A stretch of DNA of 64,000 bases, from assembly GCF_000020525.1 (NCBI RefSeq), contig NC_011026.1:1842001-1906000 (forward strand), in the 5' to 3' direction. The position numbers and the translations under genes are program-made. This DNA comes from Chloroherpeton thalassium ATCC 35110 (GTDB lineage: Bacteria; Bacteroidota; Chlorobiia; Chlorobiales; Chloroherpetonaceae). The notes under the pieces are model-generated. The model made no database searches and was not told the origin of the DNA. It was given only the letters and a program-made list of their open reading frames with translations. Each line of letters opens with the position of its first letter. Position 1 is the first letter of the stretch. Positions 52,437 through 61,333 of this stretch are shown here, piece by piece.

Positions 52437-53639
52437 TTGATAGCCGTGAATATAAAAAACTTCAAAACCGATTTTGGTAGAACATTGCAGACCTTGAACA
52501 AAAAACTTTTTATTCTCGCCGGTGAAGCTTCCGGCGATTTGCACGCTTCGGGCGCCGTTGCCGAGCTAAAAAAAAAGCAGCCCGACATTGATATTTTCGG
52601 CATCGGCGGCGCAAAGCTCCAAGCGCTCGGCGTCCGACTGATTTATCACGCCGAAGAGGTGAATTTCATGGGCTTTGCCGAAGTCATTAAGCATTATCCG
52701 TTTTTGCGCAAAGTCTTTGAAAAAATCAAAGCGACGATTCTTGAGGAAAAACCCGCCGCCGCGCTCCTCGTTGATTATCCCGGCATGAATTTGATGCTCG
52801 CCGAATTTTTGCACAAAGAGGGCATTCCGGTGATTTATTACATCGCGCCGCAAGTTTGGGCATGGAAGGAAGGGCGCGTCAAAAAAATCAAGCAGTTTGT
52901 CACGCGCCTGCTCGTCGTGTTCGACTTTGAGGTCGACTTTTTCAAAAAACACGGCGTGAAGGCCGAGTTTGTCGGCCATCCGATTATCGAGGAATTGGCG
53001 GAGGTGAATTTGCCGCAAAAAGCAGAGTTTCTTCTGGAAAAAGGCATTTCGCCCGAGAAAAAGTTAATCGGCCTGCTGCCCGGCAGTCGCCGGCAAGAGC
53101 TTGAGCGAATTTTGCCCGAAATGCTTTCCGCTGCGAAATTGCTTCGGCAAAAACACGACGCCGTATTTTTGCTCGGAAAAGCGCCGAACCTTCCGGCGGA
53201 GTTTTATCAAAAATTTCTCGAGCAAAGCGGCGTGACGCCGACATTTGTGACCGCTTACGAGGTCATGCAATTTAGCGACGCAGCGATGGTAACTTCCGGC
53301 ACGGTCACACTGGAAAGTCTTTGTTTCGGCCTGCCGATGGTTGTGGTTTATAGAACCGGCACGCTGAACTATCAAATTGGAAAACGGCTGGTCAAAATTC
53401 AGAACTTTTCGCTGGCAAATATCGTCTCCAAAGGGCTCTATTCGACAACGCAAACCGTGCCGGAGCTTTTGCAAGAAAATATGACGGGCGAAAAAATTGC
53501 GGCTGAGATTGATAAATTGCTGACTAACGAAAATTATCGCAACACCATGCGCTCGTCGCTTTTGGACGCGCGTGCCAATTTGGGAAGCCTGCTGCCATCG
53601 AAAGAAGTGGCCGATGCGATTTTGGAAACCGTTTCTTGA
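52437..53639 (+). CDS. lpxB: Lipid-A-disaccharide synthase
   Basis: LpxB joins UDP-diacylglucosamine and lipid X to form the lipid A disaccharide at the inner membrane. Motifs are AGEASGDLHASG near the N-terminus, FMGFAEVIKHYPFL, YYIAPQVWAWKEGRVKKI, VGHPIIEE and LLPGSRRQELERILPEM; the C-terminal TSGTVTLE is also typical. The start is unclear: TTG at 52437 gives 400 residues, while the TTG at 52494 gives MNKKLFILAGEASGD, closer to the family N-terminus. Both lack a good ribosome binding site. It complements lpxK at 37.5 kb in lipid A synthesis. Confidence 0.95.
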   Translation: MIAVNIKNFKTDFGRTLQTLNKKLFILAGEASGDLHASGAVAELKKKQPDIDIFGIGGAKLQALGVRLIYHAEEVNFMGFAEVIKHYPFLRKVFEKIKATILEEKPAAALLVDYPGMNLMLAEFLHKEGIPVIYYIAPQVWAWKEGRVKKIKQFVTRLLVVFDFEVDFFKKHGVKAEFVGHPIIEELAEVNLPQKAEFLLEKGISPEKKLIGLLPGSRRQELERILPEMLSAAKLLRQKHDAVFLLGKAPNLPAEFYQKFLEQSGVTPTFVTAYEVMQFSDAAMVTSGTVTLESLCFGLPMVVVYRTGTLNYQIGKRLVKIQNFSLANIVSKGLYSTTQTVPELLQENMTGEKIAAEIDKLLTNENYRNTMRSSLLDARANLGSLLPSKEVADAILETVS

Positions 53640-53700
53640 AAAACACTTTAAGAAAGAGCCTTTTCGCCTTCGTCCCCGCTGCTTGCGACAGCGATCCGAT

Positions 53701-53960
53701 GTCATTCTGAGGCTTCTTAGCCGAAGAATCCAACGTAACCGGACAAATGGATTCTTCGCCTGGCGGCTCAGAATGATAGATTTGTTTTCTTGTCATGCTG
53801 AACGGCTCGTTCCGAGTCAGTGACGCATCCGCGTGTCGATGGATTCTTCGCCTGGCGGCTCAGAATGACAGATTTTTTTCATGTTATGCTGAACAGCTCG
53901 TTCCGAGTCAGTGACGCATCTGCGTGTCGATGGATTCTTCGCCTGGCGGCTCAGAATGAC
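53701..53960. repeat. Three tandem copies of a 77-78-bp palindromic element
   Basis: Copies are at 53701-53777, 53792-53869 and 53883-53960. Each ends with the right arm TGGATTCTTCGCCTGGCGGC plus TCAGAATGA. Copy 1 has the left arm GTCATTCTGAGGCTTCTTAG, giving a full hairpin. Copies 2 and 3 are nearly identical to one another (91-base spacing) with a different left arm, GT(C/T)ATGCTGAACGGCTCGTT. Same family as 23913-23991. They fill the gap between lpxB and the proline dehydrogenase gene. Confidence 0.85.
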
Positions 53961-54015
53961 CACGCGCTTTTTGTCAGTTTTACAGCCTTAACCTTTTAAC
54001 CAAACAGGATGAATC

Positions 54016-55245
54016 ATGACAGCGTCAAAATCCTACAACGCCCCCTATTCGTATTCGCCCGTTGCCGACGAAATTTTGGACAGCTTCGAAAACACGCAAA
54101 TCGCTTATGAGCAAAAATCCGACCTTGAGCTAAATTGGAGCTACTTTTTGTTCCGCATGATGAACAACGATTTGCTCACGAAACTCGGGACAACGCTCAC
54201 CGATATGGCCTTTCAATTCGAGTTGCCGGTCGACGGTTTTATCAAATTCACGCTTTTTCAACAATTTTGCGGCGGAGAAACGCTTTCGGAATGCCGAACG
54301 GCGGTGCGCAAGCTCGGGCATTTCAATGTGAAATCGATTTTGGATTACTCTTCGGAAGGCGACGGCGACGAGGAAAGTTTCGATTGGGCGGTTGAAAAAA
54401 TCTTGGAGACGCTGGAAGTGGCTCAAGAAGACTGCAATGTGCCGTTCATCGTGTTCAAGCCGTCGGGCCTTGCGCCGACGGATATTTTGGAGGCGGTCAG
54501 CGACGGCGAAACGCTTTCGGGCAAGGAGCAGGCCGCGTATGAGCGCGTGAAAGCGCGGTTTTATCGGCTCGGCAAATCGGCCTACGATGCGGGCATTCCG
54601 GTGATGATTGACGCCGAAGAATCGTGGCTTCAAGCGGCGATTGACGACTTGGCAACCGAAATGATGCGCGAGTTTAACCGCGAAAAGTGCATCGTGATTA
54701 ACACGGTTCAAATGTATCGGAAAGACCGTCATGACTTTTTGCAAAAGCAATTTGAGCAGGCCGAAAAGGAAAATTATTTCTTGGGGGTGAAGCTCGTGAG
54801 AGGCGCATACATGGAAAAAGAGCGGGCAAGCGCCGACGAACTCGGCTACGAGTCGCCGATTCACGACACGAAAGAGGATACGGATAGAAATTTCAACGCC
54901 GCGCTGGATTTCATCATCTCGCACATCGACCGGATTTTGCTTTGCAGCGGCTCGCACAACGAGGAAAGCAACGCACACCTTGCGCAACTCATGGCCAGCC
55001 ACAACATTCCTAAGGAACATCCGCATGTGCTTTTTTCCCAGCTTTTCGGCATGGGCGACCATATTTCGTTTAATTTGGCCGATAAAGGCTATCAAGTCTC
55101 CAAGTATGTGCCGTATGGTCCGGTAAAAGCGGTCTTGGCCTACCTTTTTCGCCGCGCCGAAGAAAATAGTTCGATTTCAGGCTATGTAAGCCGCGAACTC
55201 CGCCTGCTCGATAAGGAAATGAGCCGAAGACATCTTCCTCATTAG
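54016..55245 (+). CDS. Proline dehydrogenase
   Basis: FAD-dependent proline dehydrogenase, 409 residues, oxidising proline to delta-1-pyrroline-5-carboxylate, the first step of proline catabolism. Its TIM-barrel motifs are PFIVFKPSGLAP, VMIDAEESWLQAAID, VINTVQMYRKDRHDFL, and GVKLVRGAYMEKERA. Later AYLFRRAEENSS holds the conserved Arg pair that binds the proline carboxylate. It is the single-domain type, without the P5C dehydrogenase domain of PutA. No P5C dehydrogenase gene is in the window, so it may be elsewhere. The start is the ATG at 54016, preceded by an unremarkable AGGATGAATC. Confidence 0.93.
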   Translation: MTASKSYNAPYSYSPVADEILDSFENTQIAYEQKSDLELNWSYFLFRMMNNDLLTKLGTTLTDMAFQFELPVDGFIKFTLFQQFCGGETLSECRTAVRKLGHFNVKSILDYSSEGDGDEESFDWAVEKILETLEVAQEDCNVPFIVFKPSGLAPTDILEAVSDGETLSGKEQAAYERVKARFYRLGKSAYDAGIPVMIDAEESWLQAAIDDLATEMMREFNREKCIVINTVQMYRKDRHDFLQKQFEQAEKENYFLGVKLVRGAYMEKERASADELGYESPIHDTKEDTDRNFNAALDFIISHIDRILLCSGSHNEESNAHLAQLMASHNIPKEHPHVLFSQLFGMGDHISFNLADKGYQVSKYVPYGPVKAVLAYLFRRAEENSSISGYVSRELRLLDKEMSRRHLPH

Positions 55246-55283
55246 GAGGATGTCAATTCGCCCACTTTGAAATGCTGGCCATG

Positions 55284-56492
55284 CTACACGGTGTGATGCC
55301 CTATGATTTTATGTTTTCCTTGAAGAAGGAATTCTATGGCGCGGCTTAAATCTTCGGTTTTGACTACTTGCTCACTTTTCTGGCGCATGGTGGCGTAGGA
55401 AGCCGCAAGCAAGATCGCGTTTTGGATATCGCCGCCAGCCGCGCCAGCCGAATCGTCAGCGAGTTTTTGAAAATCTAAGTTCTCTTCGGTGGGCATTTCT
55501 GGCGGAATGTGGCATTTCCAAATGGCCACGCGCTGGTCAGTGCTTGGCAGATGAAACTCGATGTGGGCAAGCATTCGGCGCAAAAAGGCCGTGTCGTAGT
55601 TGCCGACAAGGTTCGAGGCGAAAATGACGATGCCGTCAAAATTATCCAATTCGATGAGCGTGGTGCTTCTCGCCACATTGATGCTGTTGTCGGCAGATTG
55701 GGAAATGTTCGTCAAGCGTTTGCCGAGCACCGAATCGGCTTCATCAAAAAACAAAACAGCGCCGGTTTTGGCTGCTTTTTGAAACGCCGCGCGGATATTT
55801 TTTGGCGTTTCGCCCACGTATTTCGACTCCAATTCAGCATAACTGACAATCAAAATTTCCTTGCCGAGATAGTTTGCAATCGCATCTGCGGCAAGTGTTT
55901 TTCCCGTGCCCGGAGGTCCATAGAAATTGAGCGCGACGCGGCGACCTGTTCGCGCCACCGATTTCAAATTCCACGAATCATAAATTAATTCTTGCGAAAC
56001 CAGCACATTCACCGCCTCGCGAAGCCTGCTCATGGTTTCCGGCTCTAAAATCAATTGATCGAAGCTGTGCTTTGGGTTTCTGGTTTCGAAGTTTTCAAGC
56101 CGCGTATCTTCCGAGTCGTCCTCATTTTCTTTTGGACCGCGTCGCCAAACGTGTTTTCCATTCGCTTCAAGAATTTTTCCGCTCTGGCCGGATTCCTCCA
56201 GCGCAGTCTTAAACGGATTAAAATTCACGGTAATTTTAGGCTTGGAAAGCTGTCCTGGAAAATCAGCTTTCTCGAGCAATTTCCTCAAGTCGCGCAAAAA
56301 CTTGTTCGTTGCGCCGGCTTCCACCTCAAGCGACGTGTCTTTTCCTTCATCAAAACATTTTGGGCAATAAAGCATCGGCAATCCCAAGACTTCAATCAAA
56401 GGAAAATCAGGAATGCTTTTTTTTCCGCGATGCGCAATTTCTAACTCAATTCCATGAAACGGACATTTTTTCTTGCTACCTAAAAGCGACAT
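55284..56492 (-). CDS. AAA+ ATPase with an N-terminal Cys/His metal-site-like domain
   Basis: A 402-residue AAA+ ATPase. The N-terminus has CPFHGIELEIAHRG and LPMLYCPKCFDEG, a likely zinc ribbon. A central linker leads to an AAA module: FYGPPGTGKTLAADAIANYLG (Walker A), AKTGAVLFFDEADSVLGKR (Walker B), ASNLVGNYDTAFLRRM (sensor and Arg finger region) and SAGAAGGDIQNAILLAAS. This belongs to the FtsH/spastin-like ATPase type without a protease domain. No partner is adjacent: an Rpn-type nuclease gene is upstream on the same strand, 150 bases away. It could be a segregase or chaperone for an unknown substrate. Confidence 0.82.
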   Translation of the reverse strand: MSLLGSKKKCPFHGIELEIAHRGKKSIPDFPLIEVLGLPMLYCPKCFDEGKDTSLEVEAGATNKFLRDLRKLLEKADFPGQLSKPKITVNFNPFKTALEESGQSGKILEANGKHVWRRGPKENEDDSEDTRLENFETRNPKHSFDQLILEPETMSRLREAVNVLVSQELIYDSWNLKSVARTGRRVALNFYGPPGTGKTLAADAIANYLGKEILIVSYAELESKYVGETPKNIRAAFQKAAKTGAVLFFDEADSVLGKRLTNISQSADNSINVARSTTLIELDNFDGIVIFASNLVGNYDTAFLRRMLAHIEFHLPSTDQRVAIWKCHIPPEMPTEENLDFQKLADDSAGAAGGDIQNAILLAASYATMRQKSEQVVKTEDLSRAIEFLLQGKHKIIGHHTV

Positions 56493-56642
56493 GTTTTTTT
56501 ACAGCTTGAAATTCCAAGAATTAATTAGGGTGAGTACATAACAAATTTTCGGGTTAGAAAAAAAATTTTCAAGCCCAAAAAAGCAAAGTGGTATGGCGAA
56601 ATGTGTGGGGAAAAGTCGGAGTGAAATGGCGCAAAATAGAGG

Positions 56643-57518
56643 CTATTGCGCATGCTGTTTTCTCAAGTTCATTATTTGTTCTGCGTTCAAGCCAGTGAAT
56701 TGTATGATTTTATCGTCAGGTTCGCGTGCTTTTATCATCTCAATTGCCACTTTCTCTATCCCTTTTTCAATGCCTTCCTCAATGCCTTCGGCTTTGGCTG
56801 TATCAAGCGAATTTTTCAAGTCTCGGTAGTATTTCAAGCTATCCTCGTAGGAGCGTACCTGGTCCGGGGTGAATTTTGCAATTTCAGCCACTTCAAATAC
56901 TTTCTCGAAAATTTTCTCCTTCAGCTTTTCCGGGATTCTCTCCAGTCGATTGAGATTGCGTATCACAAATAGCCATTTTTCAAAACGCGTTTCCAACTCT
57001 TCAACAGCCTTGTTGAACTTTGGCATTTCCAAGTAAATGAAAGTTAGCTTGTTGTAGAATACCTTTTTGGTTTCAACATCCGTGAGTTTCACATCGTATC
57101 TGAATTTTTCGGGTGAGGCTTTGTCCGCATCGAATACGAAATCTAAAATGGCAATTGTATAAACGGCGTTCAACTCATAATCCCAATCGGCTCGTTTGGC
57201 TTGTTCTCTTATCGGAAATGTCGAATAATACACCGTTCTATCTTTGAAAAAATTCTGCTTTGACTTTTGCAGCTCGACGATGAATTTTTCGCCTCTTTCA
57301 TTTTCGCAGTACAAATCGAAGATGGCTTTTCGGTCAATATCTGACGCGCCGAGTTGTTCATTTTTCAAATAGTTCAGCTCGGTGATTTGCCCTTGTTCCT
57401 CTTTGAGCAACTCGTTGAGAAAATCAAGCAGCAAATCCTTGTTCATTTCCTCGCCAAATAAGCGCTTAAATCCATAATCGGTAAATGGGTTGATATATTT
57501 TTCTGCAAACGCGTGCAT
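56643..57518 (-). CDS. Rpn-family PD-(D/E)xK nuclease / putative transposase
   Basis: A 291-residue protein of the Rpn (recombination-promoting nuclease, PDDEXK_2) family, previously grouped with transposases. It opens with the family signature INPFTDYGFKRLFGEEMNKDLLLDFLNELL. The nuclease core is IDRKAIFDLYCENERGEKFIVELQKSKQ, with Asp and Glu in place and Gln in the usual Lys position (E-x-Q, common in Rpn). The C-terminus carries short iterated units, GIEEGIEKGIEK. Rpn proteins promote recA-independent recombination and have phage-defence roles in some species. It is a single gene; the terminator of tatD lies just upstream. Confidence 0.85.
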   Translation of the reverse strand: MHAFAEKYINPFTDYGFKRLFGEEMNKDLLLDFLNELLKEEQGQITELNYLKNEQLGASDIDRKAIFDLYCENERGEKFIVELQKSKQNFFKDRTVYYSTFPIREQAKRADWDYELNAVYTIAILDFVFDADKASPEKFRYDVKLTDVETKKVFYNKLTFIYLEMPKFNKAVEELETRFEKWLFVIRNLNRLERIPEKLKEKIFEKVFEVAEIAKFTPDQVRSYEDSLKYYRDLKNSLDTAKAEGIEEGIEKGIEKVAIEMIKAREPDDKIIQFTGLNAEQIMNLRKQHAQ

Positions 57519-57636
57519 GGTATTCCTTTCCAGAAAAATGCTTGTAGATGTTTTCTTGTGATGTTTTACGCGGCGAAGAAAAATTCGCTTTTTCGAAAAG
57601 CTAAGGAAACAGTCGAAGGTATGAATTTTTGGGGGT

Positions 57637-57667
57637 AAAAAAATAGAAGCATCTTGATAGATGCTTC
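57637..57667 (-). terminator. Terminator downstream of tatD (minus strand)
   Basis: GAAGCATC and GATGCTTC (57646-57653 and 57660-57667) pair across a six-base loop, and the minus strand then has TATTTTTTT. It ends the aroE-transglutaminase-lspA-tatD transcript. Confidence 0.85.
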
Positions 57668-57705
57668 AACATGCAGGTTCTCGTCTTTTTTCGAAAAAAC
57701 GGAAG

Positions 57706-58488
57706 TTAGTTTGCTTTCACTTTTTCCTCGATCCGAAAAAGCTTGATCGTGTTTTCATAAACCGTCTGTTCCACACTTTCCAGCGGCACATTTTTTATCT
57801 CAGCAATTTTCTTTGCCACTTCCACCACATACGCCGGCTCGTTGCGCTTGCCTCGATACGGAACGGGCGCAAGATATGGGCAATCGGTTTCTGTCAGCAA
57901 GTCGCTTAACGCAAGCGCTTCAACAACTTCGGGCAACAACGATTTTTTGAATGTCACGACGCCAGGAATGGAAATTTTAAACCCAAGCTTTAAGCAGCGT
58001 TTTGCTTCTGCAACGCCGCCGGAAAAACAGTGCATCATGCCGGTCAAACCAGACGAGGCTTCTTCTTCAAGAATGCGAAATGTGTCTGGCCAAGCGTCGC
58101 GCGTGTGAATGACAACCGGAAAGTCGAGGCGTTTGGCCATTCGCAGCATTTCTCGGAAGCATTCCTGTTGCTTCGCTTTATCGATGTTGGGGTAATGATA
58201 ATCCAAGCCGATTTCGCCGATGGCCACATTTTTTTTGTGTTTGGCAAGCTGTTCCAGTTCGAGAAATGTCTCATCGGTGACTTCATCAATGTCGCCTGGA
58301 TGTAAGCCAACATTTGCGAATGCAAAATCAGACGTTTCGCAAAATTGAATTGCGTCTTTGCTCGTTTCTACGCCCGTTCCTGGATGCAAAAGCAACCCGA
58401 CGCGATTGGCTTTCATTCGGTCAATAACGTCGCCCAAATCTTGTGCAAATTGAGGAAAAGCAAGGTGGCAATGTGCGTCTACAAACAT
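57706..58488 (-). CDS. tatD: TatD-family metal-dependent DNase
   Basis: TatD-type metal-dependent hydrolase, a 3'-5' nuclease of the amidohydrolase fold, 260 residues. It has VDAHCHLAFPQF near the start (HxH metal motif), GEIGLDYHYPNIDKAKQQECF, VIHTRDAWPDTF, MHCFSGGVAEAKRCL, and TETDCPYLAPVPYRGKRNEP. These match the whole family pattern. It is 24 bases downstream of lspA on the same strand and is the last gene of its likely operon. Confidence 0.93.
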   Translation of the reverse strand: MFVDAHCHLAFPQFAQDLGDVIDRMKANRVGLLLHPGTGVETSKDAIQFCETSDFAFANVGLHPGDIDEVTDETFLELEQLAKHKKNVAIGEIGLDYHYPNIDKAKQQECFREMLRMAKRLDFPVVIHTRDAWPDTFRILEEEASSGLTGMMHCFSGGVAEAKRCLKLGFKISIPGVVTFKKSLLPEVVEALALSDLLTETDCPYLAPVPYRGKRNEPAYVVEVAKKIAEIKNVPLESVEQTVYENTIKLFRIEEKVKAN

Positions 58489-58512
58489 TCAAACTCCTTT
58501 TTCGGCGCGAAG

Positions 58513-59028
58513 CTAAACTGATTGATGATCTTGATCCAGTTCTGTTGGCGCAGGTTCTTCAAAAATGTGATTGTACCAAATGAGCATCACGCAAACGCCA
58601 ATCGTAATTGCCGAATCGGCAATGTTAAAAATCGGCCAGAGTGCCAGATAATTTCCGAAAATGTAGCCGCGATACAAATCGAAGTGAATAAAATCGATGA
58701 CTTGGCCGTAAGCGAAGCGATCGATGAGGTTGCCGATAGCGCCGCCAAGAATCAGGCCAAACGCGGTTGTGTAGTAAATATTATCGCGGCGAGAAATGTA
58801 CAAATAGTAGCAAATACCGATAGTGGCCGCAATGGCAAAACCCGTGACAAAAAGAGGACCTCCCATTTCAAGTCCAAATGCGATGCCTCTATTTTCTGTG
58901 TAAGTCAGTTTTAGCCAGTCGCCGATAAGCGGTACAACGCCCGGCCCATGAAATAAAAGCTCTTTTGCCAGAAATTTTGTGACCTGATCTACGACAATTA
59001 CCGCAATGGCAATCAAAAAAATCTTCAT
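58513..59028 (-). CDS. lspA: Lipoprotein signal peptidase (signal peptidase II)
   Basis: Membrane aspartic protease that cleaves the signal peptides of prolipoproteins at the lipobox. The 171 residues have four helices. The two catalytic aspartates lie in GGAIGNLIDRFAYGQVIDFI (D of NLIDR) and PIFNIADSAITIG (D of IADS); LKLTYTENRGIAFG is the other family box. It serves the lipoproteins found in this window. It lies between the transglutaminase-like and tatD genes, with 43 and 24 bases, in one transcription unit. Confidence 0.95.
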   Translation of the reverse strand: MKIFLIAIAVIVVDQVTKFLAKELLFHGPGVVPLIGDWLKLTYTENRGIAFGLEMGGPLFVTGFAIAATIGICYYLYISRRDNIYYTTAFGLILGGAIGNLIDRFAYGQVIDFIHFDLYRGYIFGNYLALWPIFNIADSAITIGVCVMLIWYNHIFEEPAPTELDQDHQSV

Positions 59029-59071
59029 ATTTGAATTATTGTTTCATCATTAATTTAAAAGACGCCAAAAG

Positions 59072-60376
59072 TTAATTGACAATCTCAAGCTTTCCAACCT
59101 CGATAATTTTGGGAAGTGTGTTTTTTAGTTCCGGCTGCGTGTCTCCAAACGAGCAGCCAATAAACGACGGATCGGCTTCCATGTAGAGTTTCCCGCGATA
59201 TTCATAACCGGTGCCGGGTATTTTTTCATCGGGAGCATGTATGGCTAAAGAAATATGTTCAGGATATTCCAGGCCAACAACCTCATAGCCCAAAAGCCCG
59301 CGAATCAGGGCGGCAAGCAAAACCGATTGATCTTCACAATCGGAAGTGGTGTCGTAGAGCGTTTCTTCCACGAAATTATGATGTTCGCCGCGAGCCGTTT
59401 CTCGGTCATCTTTGTGCTCAAACGCGCCATGGCAAAACGCCAAAAGAAAATTCACGGCGTTTTTCCCGCTTAATTTTTCTTCGATCAAGATTTTTTTCAG
59501 CGGTAAAAGCACCGCTTGCAAAAGCGAACGATTGAGCGGATGCGCGAAATAGTATCGGATTTCCATTTGCGGATAGGACTGAAAATACGCCACCAGATTT
59601 TGATTGAGCGAAAAGCGAAGCGAATACTTTTTTTGGTTGTAAGTCCAGGTTTTCATTTTCACCGTTTCCTTAAACGGAAGCAACGGATAAAACGATGGCG
59701 TGATAACCAGACTGTTTTTCATCTCGGAAAGTTCTTGATTGATATCTACAAAATAGCCCAATTTGTTGTCTGAAAGTGTGGAAAGAAAGCTTCCTGTTTC
59801 CACATTTAGCACGCCAAAAAGCTTCCCATGATTATCATTAAATACGACGCTATTGAAAAGTGGCTGATTAATTTCCACAGCCAAATTAAAGCTGGCATGT
59901 TCGTCTTTTCCGGTTTGAATGATCAGTGCGTTGTAATTCATGCTGCGCAAAAGCAGCATCAACCCCAACTTTTGGCGACGATTTTCAGGATAAATCTGCT
60001 TAATAATTCGCAAAGCGAGTTGCAATTTCAGCCAATCATTCAAACGATATTTTTCTGAAAATTGCATTATTTCCTGAGCCAAAGGTTGAAATTTTGGCGC
60101 ATTTATTCTCACTGCATCAGCAGCACCTTCATAGAAAAAAGCGTGAGTGATATCTATGGTTTGAAGCTTTTGAGGGAAAGAAAATGTAGGCGTTAAACCA
60201 AATAATTCAACGCGAATTTCCGGCTGTGCGGGAAGATTTTTTGCAAAAAAAAGAGAAAAGAAAAGAAGAATTAGATAACGCAAAAAATGAACATGTGGCT
60301 TCTTACCACATGTTCCATTTCTGTTGTTGCCGTTTGAAAGAGAAAACGCGGCTGTTCTCATGTTGAATCTGCTCAC
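59072..60376 (-). CDS. Transglutaminase-fold exported protein
   Basis: A 434-residue protein with a single N-terminal hydrophobic anchor or signal (LRYLILLFFSLFFAKNLPAQ). A later transglutaminase-type cysteine peptidase motif, YDTTSDCEDQSVLLAALIRGLLGYEVVGLEY, holds the active Cys region (DCEDQ), with the His in PEHISLAIHAP. The central part is unlike any family that I can name. It may be an envelope protease or cross-linking enzyme. It starts three bases after aroE, with which it is probably co-transcribed. The first ATG (60376) is used; an ATG five codons in is equally possible. Confidence 0.75.
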   Translation of the reverse strand: MSRFNMRTAAFSLSNGNNRNGTCGKKPHVHFLRYLILLFFSLFFAKNLPAQPEIRVELFGLTPTFSFPQKLQTIDITHAFFYEGAADAVRINAPKFQPLAQEIMQFSEKYRLNDWLKLQLALRIIKQIYPENRRQKLGLMLLLRSMNYNALIIQTGKDEHASFNLAVEINQPLFNSVVFNDNHGKLFGVLNVETGSFLSTLSDNKLGYFVDINQELSEMKNSLVITPSFYPLLPFKETVKMKTWTYNQKKYSLRFSLNQNLVAYFQSYPQMEIRYYFAHPLNRSLLQAVLLPLKKILIEEKLSGKNAVNFLLAFCHGAFEHKDDRETARGEHHNFVEETLYDTTSDCEDQSVLLAALIRGLLGYEVVGLEYPEHISLAIHAPDEKIPGTGYEYRGKLYMEADPSFIGCSFGDTQPELKNTLPKIIEVGKLEIVN

Positions 60377-60379
60377 AGT

Positions 60380-61270
60380 TCAGTCGGATGAGGCAGCAAT
60401 TTTTTTCATGACAGCGGCTTTGACGATGTCCAACGGCATATCTTTTCCCGTCCAAAGCTGAAACGCGCGTGCGGCCTGCCCAATGAGCATATCAATACCG
60501 GAAATCACCGTTGCGCCATGGTTCTTTGCATCTTCAAGAAACGCAGTCATGGGCGGGCTATAAACCAAGTCGTAAGCAATATGCTGGTCATTCCAAATGT
60601 AGCTCGATCCGGGCAAAAGCGGTTCTGATTTTGTGCCGGGTTCGGCGTTGGCATACACGGTTCCAATAGGCGTGGCGTTTACGATTAGGCGACAGGTTTT
60701 TAACAGTTCAAGCGTTGCTGGCTCATCGGTTTCGTGCACGGAAATTTTCAAGTACATGCTTCTTCGAACCAGATCTTGTTTCAGCTCCTCGCCTTTTCTC
60801 ATATTGCGCACGATCAAGTGTATGGATGAAGGTTCAAAGAGGTTTTTTAGCGCTTCAACCGTTGCTCTTGCTGCGCCGCCGTTTCCAAAAATTGCCACCG
60901 ACTGATGTTTGAGTTGCGCTTGAAATGGCAGAAGTGGTTCGGCAAAGCCTTCTACATCAGTATTGTAGCCGATTAAAAGCCCATCTTGATTAACAATCGT
61001 ATTGACCGCTTGGACTACGGACGCCGAAGGTGCAAGCTGATCGAGATATTTTACCACGCGTTCCTTATAGGGAATCGTCACATTGAAGCCCGCAATACCA
61101 AGAGCGCGCATTCCTTCGATCGCCGCCGGAATGCTTTCTGCCGAATGAATATTAAAAATGGTATAGTAATAATCTAGACCGAGATGCTCTGCTGCGGTGT
61201 TGTGAATTAGTGGAGAAAGCGAGTAGTCGATTTTGTGGCCAAGAATGCCAAGTATTTTCTTTGGTTTCAT
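60380..61270 (-). CDS. aroE: Shikimate dehydrogenase
   Basis: NADP-dependent shikimate dehydrogenase of aromatic amino acid synthesis, 296 residues. It has GHKIDYSLSPLIHN, GFNVTIPYKERV with the catalytic Lys, NTDVEGFAEPL, and the nucleotide-binding IFGNGGAARATVEAL. The C-terminal GIDMLIGQAARAFQLWTG is also typical. It begins the aroE-transglutaminase-lspA-tatD cluster. A terminator separates it from the upstream TPR gene, so a promoter at 61271-61288 or upstream is likely. Confidence 0.95.
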   Translation of the reverse strand: MKPKKILGILGHKIDYSLSPLIHNTAAEHLGLDYYYTIFNIHSAESIPAAIEGMRALGIAGFNVTIPYKERVVKYLDQLAPSASVVQAVNTIVNQDGLLIGYNTDVEGFAEPLLPFQAQLKHQSVAIFGNGGAARATVEALKNLFEPSSIHLIVRNMRKGEELKQDLVRRSMYLKISVHETDEPATLELLKTCRLIVNATPIGTVYANAEPGTKSEPLLPGSSYIWNDQHIAYDLVYSPPMTAFLEDAKNHGATVISGIDMLIGQAARAFQLWTGKDMPLDIVKAAVMKKIAASSD

Positions 61271-61278
61271 CCTTATTT

Positions 61279-61313
61279 TAAAATAAAATGCCCCGTATGG
61301 GAAGAACGGGGCA
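61279..61313 (-). terminator. Terminator after the TPR gene (minus strand)
   Basis: TGCCCCGT (61289-61296) and ACGGGGCA (61306-61313) pair over nine bases; reading the minus strand, TTTTATTTT follows. It separates the TPR gene from aroE. Confidence 0.8.
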
Positions 61314-61333
61314 AAAGATTTTGATCGTCAAAT

